Shown: positions 1 through 5,627 of the stretch, one piece after another | Layout of the letters: each line of letters opens with the position of its first letter | How positions within the stretch are numbered: the stretch's first letter is position 1 | Source: Desulfobacteraceae bacterium | Lineage (GTDB): Bacteria; Desulfobacterota; DSM-4660; Desulfatiglandales; Desulfatiglandaceae | DNA: 5,869 bases | NCBI GenBank assembly: GCA_013203065.1 | Contig: JABMQV010000367.1 | Coordinates: forward strand, 1-5,869 | Direction of reading: 5' to 3' | Position numbers and translations under genes: made by a program | Notes under the pieces: model-generated | What the model saw: only the letters and a program-made list of their open reading frames with translations | Told to the model about the DNA's origin: nothing | Databases searched by the model: none

Positions 1-269
1 CTGACACAGATCCCCCAAATCATCAAGCATCATCTGTTCTTGGTTGCAAATTCAAAACCCTTGGTTTCGGCTTGACAACACCGCTTCCATAAGTTAACCA
101 AAAATTCATTCAACTTCGGGGTGTCGTTCAACGCAAACAGAGTACTGGGTAGAACGTCTTGTAAAAAGAGAGATGGATGACAAACCGGAAACCCACCCAA
201 AGGGTCGGAGATTTCAAGGACAGATGCCGAGGTAGCTCTTAAAAAACCGTGTCGCTTCTGGAGGGAATC
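1..269. other. Upstream stretch without a supported gene
   Basis: No + frame here gives a protein I recognise. A long open frame on the minus strand (30-593) crosses the region, but most of it is antisense to the crotonase gene and it has no recognisable domain. A perfect TTGACA lies at 72-77, but 17 bases downstream the sequence is TAACCA, a poor -10, so I do not call a promoter. Only the ribosome binding site at the right edge is functional with any confidence. Confidence 0.5.
260..265 (+). promoter_or_regulatory. Ribosome binding site of the crotonase gene
   Basis: GGAGGG lies 4 bases before ATG 270. It favours this ATG over the in-frame GTG at 249, which has no purine-rich site at a normal distance and would only add seven residues outside the crotonase fold. 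Confidence 0.8.
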
Positions 270-1061
270 ATGACATACAAGACCATCATCATTGAAAAAG
301 GCGGCCCGCTTCTTGCCATAACCCTTAATCGCCCGGAGAAACTCAACGCCCTTAATTACCAACTCATCACAGAGCTGGGGGCAGCCATAGACGAGGTCAA
401 CGAAATGGTCGATGTCCGGGCCGTGATCATCAAGGGCTCGGGGCGGGCCTTTTCGTCCGGCACAGACCTTCAGGCGTTGGGGGATAGCAGTCTGGACAGG
501 GGCCGCCCCGGATACCGATACCATCTGAGTCGGCTTCAGGAGAGCTACAACCGGATCGAGAGGTTGGAGAAACCGGTGATCGCCCAGATTCATGGTTACG
601 CCTTGGGAGGGGCGTTGGAACTGATCCTTTCGTGTGATTTTCGCCTGGCCACGGTGGATACGCGTTTCAGCCTGCCAGAGGTGCTTTACGGCATCATACC
701 GGATCTGGGCGGATGCCAGAGGCTGGTGAGGTCGGTGGGACTTTCAAAGGCAAAAGAACTGGTGATGATGGGCAAGATGATAGACGGCAGGGAAGCCGAA
801 CGGATTGGTCTCATCAACAAGGCTGTTGAGACCGAGGAGTTGGAAGAAGAGGTTCAGAAATGGGCAGGGGAGTTTCTCAAGATTCCACCCCTGGCAGTCG
901 GACTGGGAAAACGGGCCGTGGACAAGGGCCTGGATTCAGACATCATGTCCTCCCTTGACTATAATGTACAGATCCAGAGCATGCTGCTAAAATCGGAGGA
1001 TTTTCAAGAGGCAGTCAAGGCCAAACTTGAAAAGCGACAACCCGAATTTAAGGGGAGATAG
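270..1061 (+). CDS. Enoyl-CoA hydratase/isomerase (crotonase) family protein
   Basis: A 263-residue soluble acyl-CoA enzyme of normal crotonase length, probably hydrating or isomerising an enoyl-CoA in fatty or aromatic acid degradation. The N-terminal LNRPEKLNAL (19-28) and the first oxyanion-hole segment AFSSGTDL (60-67) are typical. The second segment, HGYALGGALEL (108-118), carries Glu117, which matches the first catalytic Glu of rat crotonase. LPE (135-137) carries Glu137, which matches the second. Both acids are therefore present, as expected of a true hydratase. PDLGG (144-148) places Asp145 where simple hydratases have Gly; CaiD-type dehydratases and dienoyl-CoA isomerases have Asp at this site, so the exact reaction is open. 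ATG 270 is chosen for its GGAGGG site. The next gene begins 44 bases downstream with no terminator between them. Family is certain; substrate is unknown. Confidence 0.95.
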   Translation: MTYKTIIIEKGGPLLAITLNRPEKLNALNYQLITELGAAIDEVNEMVDVRAVIIKGSGRAFSSGTDLQALGDSSLDRGRPGYRYHLSRLQESYNRIERLEKPVIAQIHGYALGGALELILSCDFRLATVDTRFSLPEVLYGIIPDLGGCQRLVRSVGLSKAKELVMMGKMIDGREAERIGLINKAVETEELEEEVQKWAGEFLKIPPLAVGLGKRAVDKGLDSDIMSSLDYNVQIQSMLLKSEDFQEAVKAKLEKRQPEFKGR

Positions 1062-1105
1062 ACCATAGGCGTTCACAGGTTCTGCGTTCCCCGTTCAAGG
1101 TTACA

Positions 1106-1696
1106 TTGTATGCTTTTTCCGCCGTATTGTGCTGTGGTAAAGGATTCGGTGCTGTGATTGACTGCTGCCATGATGACGTAAAGCCGTCTCAGTTCCTGGT
1201 GGACCATATTGATCTGCTTCCCAGAGGGAGGGCTTTGGATGTGGCTATGGGGAGGGGCCGAAATGCCGTTTTTTTGGCCACCAAAGGCTTTGATGTCGTG
1301 GGAATCGATATCTCAAGAGAGGCGCTCATTGGGGCCCTGGAACTGGCAAATATGTCCTGCGTGAATATTACGACCCATGTGGTAGATCTGGCGGAAGCCC
1401 CCAACATTGAACCCGATAGTTACGACCTTATCATCTGCTTTAACTATCTCCAACGATCCCTTATCCCGCAGATCAAAAGAGGTCTGCGTCAGGGCGGAAT
1501 GGCTGTCTACGAAACATATATCATCGATCAAGCCCGGTTTGGCAGGCCAAAGAATCCTGACTATTTGCTCAAACACAATGAACTCCTTCATATGTTTGGA
1601 GATTTTCGGTGTATCCGCTATCACGAGGGAATAATGGAAGACCGAAGGGCCGTTGCCGGGATCATCGCTGAAAAATGTCACGTAACGGGAACATGA
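1106..1696 (+). CDS. Class I SAM-dependent methyltransferase (TehB-like domain)
   Basis: A small methyltransferase of 196 residues if read from TTG 1106. The SAM-binding motif I is ALDVAMGRGRN (43-53). Motif II is VVGIDIS (64-70), with its acidic residue for the ribose. The motif IV region is YDLIICFNYL (106-115), followed by LRQGGMAVYETY (127-138). The C-terminal half has the YLLKHNEL...YHEGIMEDRRAVAGIIAE pattern seen in small TehB-like/methyltransferase-25 proteins. PSQFLVDHIDLLPRG (27-41) is the usual lead-in. Start uncertain: TTG 1106 has AAGG 5 bases before it, and in-frame GTG 1154 (180 residues) has AAGGA 9 bases before it. The first 25 residues contain four cysteines and lack the WDxRY-type opening common in relatives. 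The stop overlaps the ATG of the next gene. Substrate unknown. Confidence 0.88.
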   Translation: MYAFSAVLCCGKGFGAVIDCCHDDVKPSQFLVDHIDLLPRGRALDVAMGRGRNAVFLATKGFDVVGIDISREALIGALELANMSCVNITTHVVDLAEAPNIEPDSYDLIICFNYLQRSLIPQIKRGLRQGGMAVYETYIIDQARFGRPKNPDYLLKHNELLHMFGDFRCIRYHEGIMEDRRAVAGIIAEKCHVTGT

Positions 1697-2487
1697 ACGA
1701 AATCACTATTGAAAATCTCCGTCTGCTTGCGGAAGATTATGTAGCAACCGAACCGGTCCGGCTTGGCTCAGAAGGCTGGTGGCAAACACCGCTCTTGGCG
1801 AGTGCAAAGATCGATCATCGATTTAATAGGTTATCCCAAATTGCGTTCCATCAACACATGCACCCCTATGACCTGCTGTCGACAGCCAGATCGGTGATCG
1901 TGTTCTTTATTCCTTTTAAACGGGAACTGCCAAAGGAGAATAAGGCAGGGGACAGACCCTGCCGGAACTGGGGTGTGGCCTATGTTCAAACCAATGATCT
2001 TATTAACCGGGTAAGCAAAGTTATTGAGAATTTCCTGGCTGAAAAAGGATGCAAATCAGGACTGACGCCGGCTACCCACAACTTTGATGAAGAAGAGTTG
2101 ATGGCCCGCTGGTCTCACAAACACCTGGCTCACCTGTCAAACTTGGGTCGCTTCGGAACGCACCACATGATCATCACCCCGGCCGGCTGTGCCGGCCGCC
2201 TTGGAAGTATGGTGACGGAGGCTGAACTGGGAGATAACCCTGTCATGGATACCAACGAGGCTTGCCTTTTGAAAGTGGGGCGGAAATGTGGGAAATGCAT
2301 TGAGGCCTGCCCGGTGGACGCATTGAATAAAACGGGTTTTGAGCGACGGCGATGTTCGGACCGCTTGAATGAAAACAATGATAGTCTGACCTATTTTTTC
2401 GATCTACCGGGAACTATTGATGTCTGCGGCAAATGTGTTGCCATGATGCCGTGCAGTTTTGTGAATCCCGTTCCTGAACCTTATTAA
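1693..2487 (+). CDS. QueG-like 4Fe-4S protein (epoxyqueuosine reductase family, short form)
   Basis: A 264-residue cytoplasmic iron-sulfur protein related to epoxyqueuosine reductase (COG1600). Two 4Fe-4S clusters are predicted. One ligand set is Cys191, Cys199, Cys202 and Cys206 (C-x7-C-x2-C-x3-CP). The other is Cys221, Cys245, Cys248 and Cys254, ending CGKCVAMMPC. GRFGTHHMIITPAGCAGR (152-169) matches the region that in QueG lines the cobalamin pocket, but the sequence is of the ITxxGCxGR anaerobe type rather than classical QueG. It is also much shorter than QueG (about 380 residues) and has no C-terminal HEAT-repeat domain, so a role in queuosine synthesis is doubtful; it may reduce another substrate. 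ATG 1693 is preferred to ATG 1675 because its ATGA overlaps the methyltransferase stop, suggesting coupled translation. Family is sure, function is not. Confidence 0.88.
   Translation: MNEITIENLRLLAEDYVATEPVRLGSEGWWQTPLLASAKIDHRFNRLSQIAFHQHMHPYDLLSTARSVIVFFIPFKRELPKENKAGDRPCRNWGVAYVQTNDLINRVSKVIENFLAEKGCKSGLTPATHNFDEEELMARWSHKHLAHLSNLGRFGTHHMIITPAGCAGRLGSMVTEAELGDNPVMDTNEACLLKVGRKCGKCIEACPVDALNKTGFERRRCSDRLNENNDSLTYFFDLPGTIDVCGKCVAMMPCSFVNPVPEPY
2180..2198 (+). repeat. Perfect 8-bp GC inverted repeat inside the QueG-like gene
   Basis: CGGCCGGC (2180-2187) and GCCGGCCG (2191-2198) are exact reverse complements around a TGT loop. It encodes the conserved PAGCAGR stretch, so codon choice alone may explain it, but the RNA hairpin would be very stable. 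Confidence 0.7.
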
Positions 2488-2561
2488 ACCAATGGACATT
2501 TTCATCAAAAAATAAGATCGTTTAAGGGATTAATTAATCATGCGATCCGGTGACAAACCAA

Positions 2562-2595
2562 GAGGAGGCCTTTTCAAAAAACAAAGGCATTCCTC
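2562..2595 (+). terminator. Strong imperfect hairpin in the nudC leader (possible terminator or attenuator)
   Basis: GAGGAGGCCTTT (2562-2573) pairs with AAAGGCATTCCTC (2583-2595) around a 9-base loop. The stem is about 12 pairs with one G-U and a single bulged A at 2589. It is followed by GACTTTTAAA, only four T, so intrinsic termination would be weak. The nudC ribosome binding site begins 12 bases after the stem and is not sequestered by it. It could end the upstream transcript, protect the 5' end of a processed mRNA, or regulate nudC. Confidence 0.45.
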
Positions 2596-2607
2596 GACTT
2601 TTAAAGC

Positions 2608-2612
2608 AGGAG
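2608..2612 (+). promoter_or_regulatory. Ribosome binding site of nudC
   Basis: AGGAG lies 8 bases before GTG 2621 and supports that non-ATG start. Confidence 0.75.
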
Positions 2613-2620
2613 TTTAGATT

Positions 2621-3436
2621 GTGACATTTGTTTCGGAATTCAACCACGCTTTAGAGGCGACGCCCTCTGACCTATGTTTTGCCTACCATAATGGAAAACT
2701 TCTGGTGACCCTGAAACAGGATGTGCACGGCGTTCCGGGATTCGAGGACCTGACGCAGTTCAACCGGCCTCTCAGTTGGAAACACTATCTCGGCGCCCTG
2801 AACGGAAAGTCTTGTTACGCCGCTGAATGGCCCGACGACAGACTCAGTTCCAAGGGGTTTGCATTTATTGGCCTGCGCGCGCTATTTGGTTTGATCGATG
2901 AGAAACTGATTTGGGTGGCGGGGCGTGCGAATCAAATGGTACACTGGCACCAAACCCACCGGTTTTGTGGGATGTGCGGCCATCTAACTGATGACAAAGT
3001 CGATGAACGTGCCAAGGTCTGTCCCCAGTGCAGGCTGATAAACTACCCGCGGGTGTCGCCTGCCGTTATTGTAGCCGTTCTAAGAGGCAATTCTATTCTG
3101 CTGGCACGCTCGCCCCGTTTTCCTCTGCCTTTCTACAGTGTACTCGCCGGCTTCGTGGAACCGGGAGAAACCCTGGAGGAGTGTGTGGAAAGAGAAATTA
3201 TGGAGGAGGTCGGTATATCTATTAAGAATATCCGCTATTTCGGTAGCCAACCTTGGCCTTTTCCCAACTCCCTTATGGTGGCCTTTACAGCCGAATATGC
3301 CGCCGGGGAGACAACTATTGATACGGCCGAGTTGATGGATGCCCGCTGGTATACCGCCCAAAACCTGCCAAGGCTTCCTTCCAGCCTCAGTATTGCCCGT
3401 CAGTTGATTGACTGGTTTAGAGAAACCATTCATTGA
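2621..3436 (+). CDS. nudC: NAD(+)/NADH pyrophosphatase and NAD-RNA decapping hydrolase NudC
   Basis: A 271-residue Nudix hydrolase that cleaves NAD(H) to NMN(H) and AMP; in E. coli the family also removes NAD caps from RNA 5' ends. The order is typical: a divergent N-terminal domain (about 1-105), a zinc ribbon with Cys116, Cys119, Cys134 and Cys137, then the Nudix domain. The Nudix box spans 177-199 and fits Gx5Ex7REUxEExGU exactly (Gly177, Glu183, Arg191, Glu192, Glu195, Glu196, Gly198). Glu192, Glu195 and Glu196 are the expected metal ligands. SQPWPFPNS (209-217) is the NudC-specific signature C-terminal to the box. Length is close to E. coli NudC (257). The start is GTG with AGGAG 8 bases upstream. 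It follows a 133-base gap with a hairpin, so it may begin a new transcript, and lies 22 bases before the membrane-protein gene. Confidence 0.96.
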   Translation: MTFVSEFNHALEATPSDLCFAYHNGKLLVTLKQDVHGVPGFEDLTQFNRPLSWKHYLGALNGKSCYAAEWPDDRLSSKGFAFIGLRALFGLIDEKLIWVAGRANQMVHWHQTHRFCGMCGHLTDDKVDERAKVCPQCRLINYPRVSPAVIVAVLRGNSILLARSPRFPLPFYSVLAGFVEPGETLEECVEREIMEEVGISIKNIRYFGSQPWPFPNSLMVAFTAEYAAGETTIDTAELMDARWYTAQNLPRLPSSLSIARQLIDWFRETIH

Positions 3437-3458
3437 AAGGATGGAAAGGGGACAATGA

Positions 3459-4499
3459 TTGACAGTAGACATTTTTTTGAGAACCATCCCGTCTGCTGTT
3501 CGAGTTGGTCTGGAGATGATTGAAATTGTTCAAAAAGGAGAGATTAGACGGGCAGAATCAGCCGTCAATCATGCCATCAGGAACTATATCGCGTCACGAA
3601 AAAGAAAGATCCCTGAATTCGCCAAGCGACATTTCTCCTTCCCGGGTGCCCTGTTAGTGAACAGAAAGGCACTGGGAGCGGACCTCTATAAAACCCCCAT
3701 AAATGTTATTTGGGTTTTGCCCTACACAGGGCTGAAAGCCGCTTTCTTGGTGTTGAAAAAGGTGGGACTAAAGAGAATACCCCCCTTTATTGAACGGCTT
3801 CCGGTCGGGTTCACAACCAGGGTGCAGAGGGAGGTGAACTGGCTGATATTTACAGAACTCCTTGAAATCCCATATGTTCAGGGCAAACGAAAATCAAAGA
3901 AAGACGCATTGCTCGAAGAAATTCTTGATCAACCGGAAATATCGTCGCTTTTCAGCGTTGAGTTTTCAAAAATATATTCAAAATCAAGAAATCCTGAATT
4001 TCGTCTTGCTTTGGAAAAAAATTTAGTGGAGTATTCCAAGAGCAGGACAGCAGCGGCTGATTTGGCCGGCGGCCTCATATCTTTGTCTGCCGGGGCCACC
4101 ATGTTTCACAAAATGACCCCGGGGGCACTGACTGCTGGCGGGGCCCTCGCGACAGCCATTTCACAACACACGGCAATATCCAATTTTGTGTTCGGACCGG
4201 CTTTAGGGAGCCTCTATTATGGCCTTTTCCCTGCCTCAACATCGGTGGCTCTGGTCCTGGCATCCACTGGAACGGTAATGGCAGCGCTTGCCGTATTAGC
4301 ATCGTTTTCGGGCATCATTATGGACCCCATCCAGTACAGACTGGGTATCCATGAAAAGAGGCTAAACCGGTTGGTTGATTCGCTCGACAGGGAACTGAAG
4401 GGGTTGGGCAATTCGAAATTCACGATCAGGGATCACTATATTGCCCGGGTGTTCGATTTGCTTGACTTGATCATGAAAGCCGCAAGAACCGTGACCTGA
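3459..4499 (+). CDS. Uncharacterised membrane protein, DUF6635-like
   Basis: A 346-residue protein without a catalytic motif I recognise. The segment 51-84 (PEFAKRHFSFPGALLVNR, then KALGADLYKTPINV) recalls the DUF6635 group from memory; this is a resemblance, not a search result. The N-terminal 200 residues are mostly polar and basic, with a hydrophobic stretch around 83-99. The C-terminal half has Gly/Ala-rich hydrophobic stretches near 201-236, 242-258 and 261-287, probably two to three membrane or hairpin segments. A basic amphipathic tail (about 295-346) follows. There is no signal peptide. TTG 3459 is chosen because GGGG (3448-3451) sits 7 bases before it; the next in-frame ATG (3516) has GGAG directly abutting it, which is too close. 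It is 22 bases after nudC and so probably co-transcribed. Real gene, unknown function. Confidence 0.85.
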   Translation: MTVDIFLRTIPSAVRVGLEMIEIVQKGEIRRAESAVNHAIRNYIASRKRKIPEFAKRHFSFPGALLVNRKALGADLYKTPINVIWVLPYTGLKAAFLVLKKVGLKRIPPFIERLPVGFTTRVQREVNWLIFTELLEIPYVQGKRKSKKDALLEEILDQPEISSLFSVEFSKIYSKSRNPEFRLALEKNLVEYSKSRTAAADLAGGLISLSAGATMFHKMTPGALTAGGALATAISQHTAISNFVFGPALGSLYYGLFPASTSVALVLASTGTVMAALAVLASFSGIIMDPIQYRLGIHEKRLNRLVDSLDRELKGLGNSKFTIRDHYIARVFDLLDLIMKAARTVT

Positions 4500-4523
4500 G
4501 ATATAAGAAATGGGGGTCAATGC

Positions 4524-4543
4524 TTTAGCGTCCTCGGGCTAAA
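4524..4543 (+). repeat. Small inverted repeat between the membrane protein and ogt
   Basis: TTTAGC (4524-4529) and GCTAAA (4538-4543) are perfect reverse complements around an 8-base loop, followed by TAAGCTTTT. The stem is short and AT-rich and the T run is only four, so termination is possible but weak. Confidence 0.3.
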
Positions 4544-4591
4544 TAAGCTTTTGATGTCTTATACTCCTGAAGGGACGTCCAAATCGAGGCT

Positions 4592-4598
4592 GGAGGAG
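4592..4598 (+). promoter_or_regulatory. Ribosome binding site deciding the ogt start
   Basis: GGAGGAG lies 9 bases before ATG 4608. The earlier in-frame starts (TTG 4551, ATG 4554) have no comparable site and would add 18-19 residues that do not fit the alkyltransferase family. Confidence 0.75.
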
Positions 4599-4607
4599 AT
4601 TCAGAGG

Positions 4608-5081
4608 ATGTATTACTGTTATATGGAAAGCCCTGTGGGTGAATTACTGCTTGCCGGTGACACGGACGGTCTTAAACTGATCGGATTCCCAAAAAGCAAG
4701 AGAAACCAGGGACCTCACCCGGGATGGGAAGAGAAAAGAGAACCCCTGCGTGAAGTTATGGAACAGCTTGATGCCTATTTTGAAGGCGAACTGAAGGAGT
4801 TCCATCTCAAACTGGCCCCCGACGGCACTCCCTTTCAACTGCGTGTGTGGAGGGCTTTGCAGGAGATCCCCTATGCACAGACCATCTCTTATGGTGAATT
4901 GGCCAGGAGGATCGGCAACCCAAAGGCCTCCCGCGCAGTAGGCGGAGCAAACGGCCGAAATCCGTTGGCCATCGTGGTCCCGTGTCACCGGGTAATCGGC
5001 AGCGGCGGGAGCCTTACCGGGTTCGGAGGAGGGCTGGAGACCAAGAAGATGTTGCTGGCCCTCGAGCGAGAGAATCTCTAG
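4608..5081 (+). CDS. ogt: Methylated-DNA--[protein]-cysteine S-methyltransferase (O6-alkylguanine-DNA alkyltransferase)
   Basis: A suicide DNA-repair protein that moves the alkyl group of O6-alkylguanine to its own cysteine. It has 157 residues, as expected for a stand-alone Ogt without the Ada regulatory domain. The N-terminal domain opens MYYCYMESPVGELLLAG (1-17). The DNA-binding domain starts GTPFQLRVWRALQEIPYA (73-90) and continues ISYGELA (93-99). Arg109 in SRAVG is at the arginine-finger position, NGRNP (115-119) forms the turn before the active site, and PCHRVIG (125-131) contains the acceptor Cys126. GSLTGFGGG (134-142) is the usual substrate-pocket loop. All key residues are intact, so it should be active. 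ATG 4608 is chosen over 4551/4554 for its ribosome binding site and family length. It lies 108 bases after the membrane-protein gene and may belong to the same transcript as nudC. Confidence 0.96.
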   Translation: MYYCYMESPVGELLLAGDTDGLKLIGFPKSKRNQGPHPGWEEKREPLREVMEQLDAYFEGELKEFHLKLAPDGTPFQLRVWRALQEIPYAQTISYGELARRIGNPKASRAVGGANGRNPLAIVVPCHRVIGSGGSLTGFGGGLETKKMLLALERENL

Positions 5082-5087
5082 GAGATT
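5073..5087 (+). repeat. Inverted repeat centred on the ogt stop codon
   Basis: AATCTC (5073-5078) and GAGATT (5082-5087) are perfect reverse complements, and the three-base loop is exactly the TAG stop. No T tract follows, so it is not an intrinsic terminator. Confidence 0.35.
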
Positions 5088-5183
5088 TGACTGCCCTCAA
5101 CCCAATCGACGGGCCTCTACTCCTACCCTCAAGAATGTTGGAAGGTAAGATCGTTCACCCTATCCCCTTTCAGGCATCCTTTC

Positions 5184-5210
5184 GGTGCATTTTCTTTAAA
5201 AAAATACACC
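5184..5210. promoter_or_regulatory. 27-base palindrome upstream of the MarR-like frame (possible operator)
   Basis: GGTGCATTTT (5184-5193) and AAAATACACC (5201-5210) are inverted copies with one mismatch, separated by CTTTAAA. The two-fold symmetry and position just before a MarR-type frame fit an autoregulatory operator. It is not followed by a T tract on either strand, so a terminator is less likely. Binding is inferred only. Confidence 0.4.
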
Positions 5211-5215
5211 CGTAA

Positions 5216-5521
5216 AATCTGATAGTTGAATCAGGTATCGCGGAAAAGCTGGATGTGGCCAAGAGCCGTGTCACCACGATCCTGGATCGCCTGATTGAAA
5301 AACGATTTGTAGAGCGGATTGTGGACCCAAAAGACGCCCGGGTAAAGCTGATCAACCTGACACCCAAAGGAAAGAAAAAGGCGGAACAGCTTGAGGATCA
5401 TCAAAGGCAGATCCACGGCAGACTCCTTTTGGAGATGAATAATGAGGAGAGAAAAAACGTACTTTCCCATCTGGAATTGCTAAGGACCGCCATGGAGGCA
5501 GTCAAAGAACAAATGGTATGA
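5216..5521 (+). pseudogene. MarR-family transcriptional regulator, N-terminally truncated
   Basis: The open frame after TAA 5213-5215 encodes about 101 residues of a MarR-type winged-helix repressor. It has the helix-turn-helix segment IAEKLDVAKSRVTTILDRL, the wing VERIVDPKDARVKLINLT, then PKGKKKAEQL and the two C-terminal helices used in dimerisation. MarR proteins are usually 140-150 residues, so about 45 residues (helices 1-2) are missing. I read the three + frames across 5090-5215 and found nothing like them. The first usual start is GTG 5255, inside the DNA-binding helices; it would give 88 residues and has only a weak GGAAAAG before it. Family likeness clearly continues upstream of that GTG, which argues for a 5' deletion rather than a short natural gene. 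A short expressed protein cannot be excluded. Confidence 0.65.
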
Positions 5522-5542
5522 AATCAAGGGGGGGTCTGACGC

Positions 5543-5573
5543 CCGAAAATGACCTGGAAATGGGCATTTTTGG
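5543..5573 (+). terminator. Hairpin after the MarR-like frame
   Basis: CCGAAAATGACC (5543-5554) pairs with GGGCATTTTTGG (5562-5573) around a 7-base loop, with one A-G mismatch and one G-U. The T run is within the 3' arm and is followed by AATTTTA. It lies 21 bases past the MarR-like stop and ends 54 bases before the DsrE2-like start, so it may end the upstream transcript. The T tract does not follow the stem in the classical way. Confidence 0.45.
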
Positions 5574-5596
5574 AATTTTAAAACGTTCACTATATC
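5570..5596 (+). promoter_or_regulatory. Weak sigma-70-like promoter candidate for the DsrE2-like gene
   Basis: TTGGAA (5570-5575) and TATATC (5591-5596) are 15 bases apart, a short spacer, with 4 of 6 matches in the -35 box. It sits 31 bases before the start codon's gene in an AT-rich stretch. It is only a candidate. Confidence 0.22.
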
Positions 5597-5615
5597 AACA
5601 AACTCACGAATCGAT

Positions 5616-5622
5616 AAGGAGG
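5616..5622 (+). promoter_or_regulatory. Strong ribosome binding site of the DsrE2-like gene
   Basis: AAGGAGG lies 5 bases before ATG 5628. It is the best Shine-Dalgarno match in the window and suggests high translation. Confidence 0.85.
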
Positions 5623-5627
5623 TTATT

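Noticed and set aside
72..100. Perfect TTGACA as a promoter for the crotonase gene
   Set aside because: At 17 bases spacing the -10 is TAACCA, only two matches, and other spacings are no better.
30..593. 187-codon open frame on the minus strand
   Set aside because: Its first part is antisense to the well-supported crotonase gene and the rest has no recognisable domain. I could not identify the 30-248 portion, so a remnant there is not excluded.
1313..1681. 122-codon open frame on the minus strand
   Set aside because: It lies wholly antisense to the methyltransferase, whose motifs are clear on the + strand.
3080..3487. 135-codon open frame on the minus strand
   Set aside because: It is antisense to the Nudix domain of nudC and has no family likeness.
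4551..4607. Longer ogt start at TTG 4551 or ATG 4554
   Set aside because: There is no good ribosome binding site there, and the added residues do not resemble the family's N-terminus.
4644..4988. 114-codon open frame on the minus strand
   Set aside because: It is antisense to ogt and shows no domain.
4982..5215. 77-codon + frame running from ogt into the intergenic region
   Set aside because: The first part is an out-of-frame reading of ogt. The rest does not supply the missing MarR N-terminus.
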